Below are positions 1 through 9,207 of a stretch of 64,000 nucleotides of DNA, piece after piece. The position numbers and the translations under genes are program-made. The notes beneath the pieces are model-generated. The model made no database searches. It had not been told where the DNA came from and was given only the letters and a program-made list of their open reading frames with translations. The first letter of the stretch is position 1. Every line of letters starts with the position of its first letter. The DNA lies in contig NW_026947506.1 in assembly GCF_034190915.1 (NCBI RefSeq), positions 16,119,501 through 16,183,500 of the forward strand. The letters are read 5' to 3'. The DNA is from Cavia porcellus (Eukaryota; Chordata; Mammalia; Rodentia; Caviidae).

Positions 1-462
1 TTAAAACAGAAGTAATCTCTCAAGTAACCACAACTAACTACAGAGATTACCAAAATACACAACCTTCTTAGTGATGTTAGTTCAGACACAGCCCAAAAGA
101 AAAGGCGAGCTTACAAGAACTGTTGAAGCACAACCTAAGAAATAAATGAACCCATTAAATAGATTCAAGCCGATATGCAAGAGAAAAAAATCCATTTTAA
201 AAATTCAGAGCACTTTAGGCCAGTTTGAGGAAAGGACTTCACATACTGAGTACAGGCTGGCACTTAGTGACGAGGAGAGACAACAAATGACATTAAAAGC
301 ACTTTGTAGACATCATGACAGAAAGCTTTCCTGGTACAGAAGAGGAATTTAACCTACCAATAATTGAGGCAATTATTTCTCCAGTTAGCACTGATTAAAA
401 GAATTCTACCTGCCCATGTGTAATAGACAAGTTTGCAGACATTCAAATAAAAATAGAGTATT

Positions 463-591
463 AAAATCTGTTAGGGATGGGCTGGGGATTTCTCTCAGTA
501 GCATAAGCAATTTCCTGGCAAGCTGTAGTCCTGAGTTCTATCCCTGGTAACAATAAAAATGAAAAAGAGAAAAAAAAATCTGTTAGGGATG
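463..591 (+). mobile_element. ID-type SINE with 17-bp target-site duplications, unit 1
   Basis: Starts GGCTGGGGATTTCTCTCAGT, followed by AGCATAAGCAATTTCCTGGCAAG and ending in an A-rich tail: a diverged match to the tRNA-Ala-derived rodent ID SINE (GGCTGGGGATTTAGCTCAGT), including a degraded box B (GAGTTCTATCCC). It is flanked by direct repeats AAAATCTGTTAGGGATG at 463-479 and 575-591. The body is 480-574. It is old enough to have many substitutions and is present at the same site in every unit, so it predates the array. Confidence 0.85.
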
Positions 592-764
592 AGGACTGTT
601 GTGCTCCTTCCAATAAGGTCCCCAAGTACATGAGGGTATGTAACACTTGTGAGGCTGGAGGAAAACTGGATCACACTCTGAGTATGTAAAACAGAAAAAA
701 GAGAAGCTTTGGAAGAAAGCCAGTGATATCTATCCCTGAAGTGGTAGCCCTTCTTACTGTCTAC

Positions 765-857
765 CTTCCTTCCTTCCTTCCTTCCTTGTTTTCTTCCTTC
801 CTTCCTTCCTTTCTTCCTTCCTTTCTTGCTTCCTTCTTTCGTTCCTTGCTTCCTTCC
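765..857. repeat. CCTT/TTCC-rich microsatellite, unit 1
   Basis: A 93-bp imperfect tetranucleotide tract, all pyrimidine apart from a few G bases. On the minus strand it reads as GGAA repeats and gives a spurious Gly-Arg-Lys-Glu ORF. It lies just before an antisense B1-like fragment and may have grown from that element's A-rich tail. Confidence 0.95.
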
Positions 858-911
858 ATCCCTCATTCCCTCTGTCCTTTCATTCTTTTGGTTTTTAATT
901 CAAGTTAGTAT

Positions 912-1000
912 TTAATCCCACATGTCCTTGAAACTGCAATGATATTCCTGCCTCAGCTTTGAGAGTGCTGGGATTAATGATGTGTTCGCCCACACCCTGC
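912..1000 (-). mobile_element. Degraded B1-like SINE fragment, antisense, unit 1
   Basis: CCTTGAAACTGCAATGATATT, then CCTGCCTCAGC and GAGTGCTGGGATTAATG followed by CGCCCACACCCTGC, reads on the minus strand like the first half of a B1/Alu-type SINE (compare TTAATCCCAGCACTC). Strongly diverged; boundaries approximate. Confidence 0.6.
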
Positions 1001-2247
1001 AAATCAGCATTGTTATTTTTTGTGAAAGGAGATAAAATTAAACACAACAAAACAGAGCAAAATTGGACATAATAACGCAATGTAAGAGATATAAATTTCA
1101 AAACTAGATAATCTGAAATCTTCCCTATCTATCATGTTGTCTATTTTTTTCTTCCAAATAGTTGTCCATGTCTTGCCACACAGAATTCATACTGAGAAAC
1201 CTAGTATAAAATTAATCCAAACAGTCTGAGAAAGGAGTTTTAGGTCTTTAAAATCAGACAAAAAGGAAGTCACTAATGGCTGTGCTAGAATCGGTTGTTT
1301 GCTTCAAAATGCCTATGCATACTTTCATGTATGTGGAAACTCAGTTAAACACAACCAGCTTTAAAAAAAAAGACCATATTTTATAGAACAAACCAAAACA
1401 TGGATAAAAGTATTGGGCTTCAAAGAGATGATCGAAGGAAATCCCCTCCTTACTACATTGCCTAGGGTCAACCTCTCAAGGGACGTCCAGATTACTGGCT
1501 CCGACATGCTAATGGGATAGGGGGAGAAGATGTGATGTTTGTTTCTCAGCCTGCAGGCTGGCAGACTCACAGCTGCTCATGGTGGGGAGAGGGTTTGCCT
1601 GGACTCCTGGCACTCCCAGCATGACCCATGTCCCAGGAAATGCCAGTGGAACTCAGTAATATTACTGTTTCCAAACATTGGGTCCAAGGAGTGAACTAGG
1701 TTAGTAGGAGATCTAAAAGCTCTGAGGAAGTAGCATTTACAGTTGTCCCACACTAGACTTTAGGTTTAGAGACATTCTGCCAATATTCACTGTTTGTGCC
1801 TGTCCCAAATCCATGTCCCTTGCTCCCGACACTGTATCAGATTACCCAGAAGAACCACCTCTTCACTCCCAGCACACCTATTTCTCATGGAGCCTTGAAT
1901 CTGCTCCCTTCACATTACTTCCCTGCAACTGGCTTTCACACACATGTGATCCCAAGGGAAAAGGTGCCTTATTGACCGATCTGTCCTGCTTTGCTCCTTA
2001 CCACCAGAAAGGTATAAACACAGAGGGCCTACTGAGAACAGTGGCATGCTGGAGTTACTATCCTCCACCCTAGCCTCTCATCTTCTGGAAATGGCAGGAA
2101 GACGATAGACCAGAGAACTCCCCCATATGAATGAGACAAAAGAAATTCTGGGCTAGTCAAACAGACTGTTTTCATAAACATATAGAAAAGACAGGTAGGA
2201 TGAAAATTGACTGACTCTCACATTTTGAGTGAGACACACCTAGGGCA
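1001..2247. other. Upstream spacer of unit 1, no gene seen
   Basis: No recognisable gene. The 86-codon ORF at 1813-2073 and the minus-strand 69-codon ORF at 1361-1570 show no domain, and their differences between units are mostly replacements (His/Pro and Ser/Asn in the first), so they look like chance ORFs. GC content rises toward the promoter. The same description fits the homologous stretch of each other unit. Confidence 0.6.
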
Positions 2248-2311
2248 ATTGGATTAGAATAGGGTGGGAAGAACCACCATAGGGTGGATCCTGTCCTAAG
2301 AGTTATAAAAG
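2248..2311 (+). promoter_or_regulatory. Core promoter of copy 1: inverted CCAAT plus TATA box
   Basis: TATAAAAG lies at 2304-2311 and ATTGG (CCAAT on the minus strand) at 2248-2252, a normal spacing for a CCAAT/TATA promoter. A start site near 2335 would be expected. The ATTGG runs directly into GGATTA (2251-2256), which matches the core bound by paired-type homeodomain factors such as OTX, CRX and OBOX. No CpG island is visible. Assignment is by motif and position only. Confidence 0.7.
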
Positions 2312-2344
2312 GGACACCAAGAAGGAAGAATCCTTTCTGTTTCC

Positions 2345-2410
2345 ATGATGAGGTGGTTCCCTGCTTGAAACTTGGAATTCATATCCTTGCTTCCAGCCCA
2401 GATGAATTAG
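2345..2410 (+). promoter_or_regulatory. Two short upstream ORFs in the presumed leader of copy 1
   Basis: Between the expected start site and the main ATG there are only two upstream ORFs: 2345-2368, encoding MMRWFPA then stop, and 2402-2410, encoding Met-Asn then stop. No other ATG occurs before the gene, with or without removal of the candidate intron. The same two uORFs appear in every unit at the same distance from the gene. Such uORFs can lower or condition translation; no function is shown here. Confidence 0.5.
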
Positions 2411-2473
2411 CCTCCTGAAAGGAACTCAGACGGGACTCAACAAGGCTTCGTATTTTAAGGTCTGTGCATTTTG

Positions 2474-2582
2474 GTGAGCTATTTCTTTGAGTGATCAAGA
2501 AACTTTTCAGAATTGACTTATATACTAGGAAATCTCAGTCAGCTTATTTCTAAATAAGTATTTCTTTTAATCTATAAACTAG
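2474..2582 (+). other. Candidate 5' UTR intron of copy 1
   Basis: TTG/GTGAGC at 2471-2479 resembles a splice donor. TTTCTTTTAATCTATAAACTAG ending at 2582 has a pyrimidine-rich stretch, a possible branch site (TTAAT) and an AG acceptor. Removal of these 109 bp would join a short leader exon to the coding exon. The interval is unchanged in all units. Motif evidence only; the leader may equally be unspliced. Confidence 0.35.
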
Positions 2583-2714
2583 GCTCTCTACTTGTGATTG
2601 CCATACTGCCCTGCCTGTCTTGGAACTGCTGACTGCAGTGAAATTTGTGCCATCTGGTGAAGAAGAAATTTGATTCCTGTGACTTGACAAGCTTGCTGCA
2701 CTTTCACTCTGCTG

Positions 2715-3839
2715 ATGTTAAGGGTTTCCAGTACCGCAGGCCCAGCAGAAATGTCACAGGGGCCAGCAGTGGACAGCAGGTACACCACAGACATCAAAGT
2801 AGTGAACGTGTCCTTTTTGTGGACCATTGATAACATTAGATTTTGCCTAAAGGAAATAGATGACTGCATTCAAAGTTCAATCTTTTCAGCTGAAGGAAAT
2901 GATCAAGTGAAATGGTGCTTACGACTCTACCCAAATGGTCTTGATGAACAAAGCAAAGATTATGTGTGCTTATACCTGGGAATGATCTGCTGTCCAAGGA
3001 GGGTAGCTCATGCAAAATTCACCTTTTCCATTCTGAATGCCAAAGGAGAGAAAACCAAGGTGCTCTCAAGTCCACAAGCTTATACATTTGTGCGAGGAAA
3101 GGACTGGGGATTCAAACATTTCATCCTTAGAGAGTTTTTTTTGGATCCAAACAATGGGCTTCTCTCCAATGACAAGCTTTCCTTCTTCTGTGAAGTGAAA
3201 GTAGCACAAGATCCCACCAATCATTCCAGCCAGAATATTATGAAGCTGGTTAAGGTTCCTGAGGGCTGCTTGGCAGAGGATCTAGGAGGACTGTGGGAGC
3301 GATCCCAGCTCTCAGACTGTTGCTTGTGTGTGGCTGGCCAGGAATTCCAGGCTCACAAAGCCATCTTAGCAGCTCGCTCTCCAGTTTTCATGACGTTGTT
3401 GGAACATGAAAAGCAAGGAAGCAAAAAGAATCGTGTTGAAATCAGTGACATGGATCCTGAAGTTTTTAAGGAAATGATATACTTTATGTACACTGGAAAG
3501 GCACCAAACCTAGGGATCATGGCAACTGAACTGCTGGAGGCTGCAAGCAGGTTTGGTCTGGAGCGCCTGAAGCTCATGTGTGAGAACCACCTGTGCAGCA
3601 ACCTCTCTGTGGAGAATGCCGTGGAAATCCTCATCTTGGCTGACCTCCACAGTGCACATCAGTTGAAAACCCGGACACTGGATTTCATCAATTTTCATGT
3701 TTCTGACATCCTGGAGACCTCTGAGTGGAAGGCCATGGTGGTGTCCCACCCTCACTTGGTGGCCGAAGCCTATCACTCTCTGGTTTCCATGCAGTGTGCA
3801 TTCATGGTACCCCCATGCAAGCGTGTGAGACTGTCCTGA
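2715..3839 (+). CDS. SPOP-like MATH-BTB-BACK protein, copy 1 (374 aa)
   Basis: Seen: one uninterrupted exon of 374 codons, the same length as SPOP and collinear with it without gaps. Domains by that alignment: MATH about 31-161 (WGFK at 131-134), BTB/POZ about 173-297 (GLWE at 192-195, [18 protein letters not shown] at 208-225), BACK about 298-359, and a basic tail PPCKRVRLS. Known for SPOP: the MATH domain binds short Ser/Thr-rich degrons, and BTB dimerises and recruits CUL3 to ubiquitinate the substrate in the nucleus. Groove residues Tyr87, Phe102, Tyr123, Trp131 and Phe133 and dimer residues Leu186, Leu190, Leu193 and Ile217 are kept. The CUL3 motif at 233-235 is Lys-Gln-Gly instead of Met-Glu-Glu. 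The first ATG has a weak context; Met13 is a possible alternative start. Private residues: Phe142 and Thr227; Met176 is shared with copy 6. The name could belong to the rodent Spop-like/Tdpoz families; I cannot assign the exact locus. Confidence 0.92.
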   Translation: MLRVSSTAGPAEMSQGPAVDSRYTTDIKVVNVSFLWTIDNIRFCLKEIDDCIQSSIFSAEGNDQVKWCLRLYPNGLDEQSKDYVCLYLGMICCPRRVAHAKFTFSILNAKGEKTKVLSSPQAYTFVRGKDWGFKHFILREFFLDPNNGLLSNDKLSFFCEVKVAQDPTNHSSQNIMKLVKVPEGCLAEDLGGLWERSQLSDCCLCVAGQEFQAHKAILAARSPVFMTLLEHEKQGSKKNRVEISDMDPEVFKEMIYFMYTGKAPNLGIMATELLEAASRFGLERLKLMCENHLCSNLSVENAVEILILADLHSAHQLKTRTLDFINFHVSDILETSEWKAMVVSHPHLVAEAYHSLVSMQCAFMVPPCKRVRLS

Positions 3840-4288
3840 GATCCCACATCTATCTCCATTTATCTTCCCAAAACCCTGGCCACATTTGCTGCCCCTGAAC
3901 CATAATATGCTAGGGCAATCCGTGGAAACTTCACTCTTCTATGTGGAAATATTAAATTGTGCCTCTCTAGGGGAGAGAAGGGTCCACCGTCTTAAGGTCA
4001 GAAAAAGGAAATGCGATACTGAGAATTTAGAAGTCGTGTATCATGCATTTTCAAATCTGTGTTTTATAATATTGAGCAAAGTGGGTTTTTACAGTGTCGA
4101 TGCCAAACGGAAACCAAAACTCCTGTCAATGTTGAAGGCAGACCTGGGGTGGGGCTACCCTTAGAGGCAGGGACCATGAACTTCACTCTGTAAATGCAAG
4201 ACTCCTTCCTGGCTTTCTGCACCATCATGCATCCCTGGGCACCCCACTTGTAACACGGGCTTTTTGCTGTCCCTCACTTTTCTCTGTA

Positions 4289-4294
4289 AATAAA
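4289..4294 (+). terminator. Poly(A) signal of copy 1
   Basis: AATAAA 450 bp after the stop codon, followed about 30 bp later by a TTGTTTGG GT/T-rich stretch. From memory, parts of the intervening 3' UTR (GATCC right after the stop, and the GGGCAATCCGTGGAAACTT region) resemble the SPOP mRNA 3' UTR, which would support origin by retroposition. Confidence 0.7.
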
Positions 4295-5154
4295 CCTGAA
4301 TCTTACTTTGTACAGTTGTTTGGCTCCTCATCCTTTTTCTGTATGTTAGATTCAGAAGCTAAGAAAAATTTCAGTGTGCTGATGATTTCAGGCCCATCCA
4401 CGGGATGAACACAGTGGATGTACAATGTCACTAATTAACATAGTAGATGGCAGAAATAAATGACCCAGAACTCAGGCTGCTGAAGCCAAAGGACAATCAC
4501 ACAATGCAAGTCTTTGCTCATGTTGTCCTGTCCCAGTGACACAGACAGGCAGCACAAGCACTACAGCACATTCCCGCAAAATCTAGGCCTCTGAGCGAGC
4601 AGTCCAATCATGGTCCTGGAGAAAAAAGAGAGGAAAATGCTCAGATTTACGAAAATGGCATGAAAGAGAATTAAAAGTAGAAGTGTTTTATGTATTTCAG
4701 AGGAATTCATGTTGAGGAAGCAAAATTTATTACTTACAACTGCACTGAGAAATGGCTGTTGGCAAATTCACACTATAAATCTCAAAAAGAGCTTTCTCAC
4801 TGTGAACATTTAATATTCATAAGAATAGAATACATGTTTCTATGGTATTATGAAGAATAGAATTAAAATTAAAAATGAAAACGTAGTGGGTTTCATCTCA
4901 AAGTTTGGGCTTTTGTAAAAATCATTAGTGGTGTTACTCTGGAATCACCTAGAATTTGTAATGGCTCAGAGCTTCTAAAAATATATAAAGAAATGGATCC
5001 CCTTGTCTTGAACAGGTACAGATTTCAAAACATTTGTTTAATCAGGGCTTACAGCTGGTAACCCTTTATGTGCTGGTTGTGTAAATCTTCATGAATGTCA
5101 ATATGGGATAACAACCTGTATAACAACTATGCAGTAAAATCACTAAGAGTTTTG

Positions 5155-5217
<63 letters not shown>

Positions 5218-5264
5218 GTCTATCTGTCTGTCTGTATGTCTGTCTATCTATCTCTATCTCTCTC
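5155..5264. repeat. Compound CT / TA / TCTG-TCTA microsatellite, unit 1
   Basis: A TC run is followed by a TA run, then TCTG and TCTA repeats; 110 bp in total, the shortest in the array. Confidence 0.97.
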
Positions 5265-5272
5265 AGTCTTTA

Positions 5273-5345
5273 TCATGGCTTGAACTCACAACTCACAACC
5301 TGGTCATTGCCAGGCAAGTGCTTCTTTGGCTCAGTTTACTGCCTG
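5273..5345 (-). mobile_element. Possible degraded SINE (ID/B4-like), antisense, after the CT/TA tract
   Basis: GAACTCACAACCTGG, then CCAGGCAAGTGCTTCT and GGCTCAGTTTA, resembles an antisense ID/B4-type tRNA SINE (compare GGCAAGCGCTCT and a following TGAGCTAAAT). The microsatellite would stand where the element's tail is expected. The same fragment directly follows the CT/TA tract in units 2-7. Weak similarity judged by eye. Confidence 0.35.
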
Positions 5346-7375
5346 ACTTTTGCAGATATTTGGCATACATATGTCCTATTCTTGTGTCCTTACTCCTAGA
5401 AGTGTCCCTTTCTCACCTCAAGCTGGCTGAGATTGTTGAAAATGAGACAAAATAATTCACTCTGTGTGCATATTTCTTGAAAAGAACTATGGTTCTTAGA
5501 TGTTGTGGGAATATGTGTTTTGGTATTATCACCCTCAAGTTTTATTTCACGTCCATTCTCTCCTCCTCATTAAAGAGAATAAAACAGGAAAAGCTTTAAA
5601 GGAGGAAAAAAGGAAAAATTTATTAATTTTTTGTGTGAAAACTTTCAGAACACAGATTCCTCAGCTGTCCATACCTGACTTGCTGATTAGGTAGGAGTCA
5701 TCCCAGTTGCTTGGGAATCGCTGTTCATCCTACAAGGGAGAACATTCAAATGTTAATTTTTTTTCTTTCCAAATATGTAAAGAGTTATTATCTTTTACAT
5801 GAAATGTGGAAATTAAAAAGTATGAGTTTCTGTCACTGCCTCAAATGAACAACAAAAAACATTGAAAATAACTTACAAAGTGTAATTTCCTCATAGTGAA
5901 ATGAATGGAGCAAAGTGGATTAGGGCAGAAGATTTTTCAAGGCAAGCACAGGTCTTCTCAGCTTCTCTGAGTACAAATATGTGTTACAGTGACTTATTGT
6001 CAAGTGCTTCATAGAAACAGAAGTTATATTGAATGTACAAATTGACCAAAAGAATGTTTTCCTTGCAATTCTACAGAGGAACCAGGCAAGAATTGCAGCT
6101 TAAGTGGCTGAAGGGCAACCAGTGAGATATGGCGCTATATTAACACTCTTGTGAGAATGACATGCCAGCTGTTAAGCATTAGGAGTTAGGACTGAGAATG
6201 CCTGTTCATTCCCTCAGTTGGTGTCACAGTTGTGAACTCTTGAAGGCTGAAGTGCTCCCGTTCCCAGAAAACAATCATCCCTCTGCGATGTTGGGATTCG
6301 ATGGGGGTTAATGCTAATCCAACATTACTAGCAGAAGACTTTTTTGAAGAAACCACTTGTTTGACTGCTTAATTCTAAGAAAAATATATGACAGAAGATG
6401 AACAAGAATTTGCCATAACTTTACAGGCATTCTGAAGCAAGGAAATCACCAACTGCATTTGGCAAGCACTGAAAGGCCTGCCAAAGTCCCCGGAGGCACC
6501 AATTTACCTGTATCATCCAAAGTTGTGTGTCACACATTCTCGAGCTACTAGTGAAGGCATCTTGTGACACTTCCAACTCTTATGTGCAAACAACACACTA
6601 ATAAATAAAGTATCTATCCAGGAGTCCCGGATGATGAAAGTGGTAGGAGACTAGTGACAAATAGTAAACTTGCATGAACCATTTTGTTTCCTTCATTCAA
6701 GTCTAATCACAATATGACTGATTATTTATGTGTATAGTTAGCATGTAGTGATCTCTCACTCAGAAAATCAACAACCCTAGGAAAACATGGATCAGATTTA
6801 GAGTTTTCTAACCAAAATGGGAAGCAACAGGAGCCAAATGTACCTGACCTTGAAATCAGGCACATGGATTAGCCTTATCACACCTCTGTGGAAGACATCT
6901 CGGTCTAAATTCTTAGGTACTGTAACCCTGAATCTTTAAAGTTTCTATTCCTCTTTACTTTCCATTTTGCACTTGTAATTCATCCTACTGTCATCTTGTA
7001 ATCTCAATAAACCGCAACTTACTATGTATCACAAGGTATATGCCAGGCAATACTCTTGTATCTGTACACAAGAATGTGGAAAAATTTTTGCCCCTTCAGT
7101 TCTAACATAGCTCTAGGGCTGGATTAGAAACAAAAGCAGCATTTTCCCACCTTTCATTAGCCTGGTTTAAAAGGCATTGCTACACAAAGAGAATTCATGA
7201 AAAAATGTACAAAATGTTCCTACAAGGCTGATGACATTTTCCATGCAAATGGAATTCCACAGTGTATCCAAGGAAGAAACTTATACAATATTCTAAGAAG
7301 GGTTAATTTTGGAAAAATTTTACCCTATTTAAAAGGAAATTCAAGAGCTTGCATTTCATTAGCTTTACTACATTT

Positions 7376-7414
7376 TGTGTGTGTGTTTGTGTGCGTGTGT
7401 GTGTGTGTGTGTGT
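7376..7414. repeat. GT microsatellite, unit 1
   Basis: 39 bp of GT with one TTT and one GC interruption. Confidence 0.95.
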
Positions 7415-9207
7415 ATCTCTAATAGTGAGTGTTATGCTCATATTTGTAAAAGTAGCTATAGAGAAGAAAATTTATTACAAATTACCCATGATTTCTATTT
7501 TTCTTGTCATTTTGTACAAGAAAGTATCTTCTTAATGTAGAAGTATCAAAATCTACACAACTGAATTACAACTAGTGCACATATTTTGTATAAAATTCAG
7601 AACCTAAAATTAACTAAGAGAGCACAGCAATGATGATTGTTGGGTATTGCACTGATAGGGGCATTGAACCTATTTTGGTTATGCTAGTTATTGCAGAATC
7701 AGGAAATCATCAACACTAGTGAGGGGAGATGTTTGGACCTGGGGACTCTTGTTCCTGGTAACAGTGATAGCTAGTGAGGCCAGTGGACAATGCTGAGAGG
7801 CTCAGCAGTGTAGGTAAGCAGCAGACATCGAGGTCTTTACTGTCTGGCACAGAATGGAGAAGGATTTTGTCATTCAGCGGGAGGGAATGTTTGGCGGGAG
7901 CCATGTTGAAGTGAAGCCAGATGAACCTTAACCAGAACAGCTGCTGGCTTCCTTTAGAAGACCCTAGTTGGGTGCAGACACATGGAAATTGATTGGAATG
8001 AGCTTATTCAAATGAGCCTCCTCTTGAGGCAGGCTGGTTAATGCTGTCTACTACTCCATCATAAGGCAGTGCCTGGTTTGAAGGGAAAGAATGGCGGAAC
8101 TCAGAACACTGTATCCATAGGGCATCTAATAATGAATCCAGAGAGAATCCTGGAAGAGAACGATTTTTTTTTCATTCATTTTTCTTTTTGGTTTGGTATT
8201 TTCTTGTTTTATTCATCTGCTTTTAATTTCTCCTTTATTTTGTTCTTAATTTCTGCGGGTGACTGTGATTCCTAACTTCCCTGTGGGTATGCTTTTGTTT
8301 GGATTTCAATTTTTCTCTTTCAAATCTCATTTAGTCTTCTGCATTAGTTTCCCCCAGTAGGTGGGATCCATCTACCATCTCCGTTGTATTGTAATCTCTT
8401 TCCCTTTGGCCATTACTCTTCTTCCTCTGAAATATATTTTGAATCTTAACCCTTGAGGACAGATTGGACATATCATGAATCCATATATTGTTTATGATTG
8501 TTTGCATTCTGTTTTATCTTCCCGAATTCAGTTCATACTGTTAGGAAACTAGCAAGTATCACTCCAAGAATTCAACTGAAACAGAAAAGACATGAGAACA
8601 CACAAATCAGACTAATCCTCTGGCACCCAGGCCAATAAAGCAAACCTGGGGGGAAATGAGGTTGCAAAATTTGAAAACCCAATAAACCCAATAGTAGGTT
8701 ACTTCAATGTGGCAACAAGGCAATTGAATGAGGCTGTGGAATATATTAAAACAGAAGTAATCTCTCAAGTAACCACAACTAACTACAGAGATTACCAAAA
8801 TACACAACCTTCTTAGTGATGTTAGTTCAGACACAGCCCAAAAAAAAAGGCGAGCTTACAAGAACTGTTGAAGCACAACCTAAGAAATAAATGAACCCAT
8901 TAAATAGATTCAAGCCGATATGCAAGAGAAAAAAATCCATTTTAAAAATTCAGAGCACTTTAGGCCAGTTTGAGGAAAGGACTTCACATACTGAGTACAG
9001 GCTGGCACTTAGTGACGAGGAGAGACAACAAATGACATTAAAAGCACTTTGTAGACATCATGACAGAAAGCTTTCCTGGTACAGAAGAGGAATTTAACCT
9101 ACCAATAATTGAGGCAATTATTTCTCCAGTTAGCACTGATTAAAAGAATTCTACCTGCCCATGTGTAATAGACAAGTTTGCAGACATTCAAATAAAAATA
9201 GAGTATT

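Larger units (their letters stand above)
1..8745 (+). repeat. Tandem array unit 1 (complete by the phase used here)
   Basis: The sequence at base 1 recurs at 8746, 17509, 26284, 35041, 43814, 52591 and 61356, which defines the phase used here; the true duplication breakpoints are unknown. Order within the unit: ID SINE, CCTT tract, antisense B1-like fragment, TATA promoter, SPOP-like gene, poly(A) signal, CT/TA microsatellite with SINE-like flank, GT repeat, spacer. This unit is type A: stop codon TGA, GAATTTGTAATGG in the spacer, and TTAATGCTG near the end. Confidence 0.97.
4311..8745. other. Downstream spacer of unit 1, no gene recognised
   Basis: About 4.4 kb, AT-rich, with the two microsatellites and the SINE-like fragment listed separately. 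An isolated AATAAA at 7006-7011 inside CTCAATAAACCGC looks like an LTR-type poly(A) signal but I could not find matching LTR ends. A T-rich stretch begins at 8163. Small ORFs (for example 7197-7535 through the GT repeat) change frame or start between units. The homologous spacers of the other units read the same apart from the variants noted in the unit entries. Confidence 0.6.

Noticed and set aside
146..352. 68-codon ORF near the start of most units
   Set aside because: A one-base deletion destroys it in units 4 and 5 while the 374-codon gene stays intact in all units, so it is not maintained.
495..866. Minus-strand ORF with Gly-Arg-Lys-Glu repeats
   Set aside because: It is the translation of the CCTT microsatellite and the ID SINE; low complexity only.
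1813..2073. 86-codon ORF repeated in every unit upstream of the promoter
   Set aside because: No domain or signal peptide, no start context, and the few differences between units are amino-acid changes. Its recurrence only reflects the tandem duplication.
2588..2869. Minus-strand 93-codon ORF over the gene start
   Set aside because: Shadow of the SPOP-like reading frame and its leader. No promoter or domain was found on that strand.
3510..3776. Minus-strand ORFs inside the BTB/BACK coding region
   Set aside because: Antisense shadows of conserved codons; their lengths vary between units with flanking stops.
3886..4164. 92-codon ORF in the 3' UTR
   Set aside because: It lies downstream of the gene in the same transcript and is merged, shortened or shifted by small indels in units 3 to 7.
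5095..5283. Ser-Leu and Ile-Tyr rich ORFs over the CT/TA tract
   Set aside because: Microsatellite translations with a different length in nearly every unit.
6890..7080. Solo LTR around the CTCAATAAACCGC motif
   Set aside because: I could not find paired TG/CA ends, target-site duplications or any retroviral coding sequence; kept only as a note in the spacer entry.
7197..7535. 112-codon ORF running through the GT repeat
   Set aside because: Its C-terminal frame depends on GT repeat number, which varies (units 3, 6 and 7 read out differently), and the ATG is lost in unit 5.
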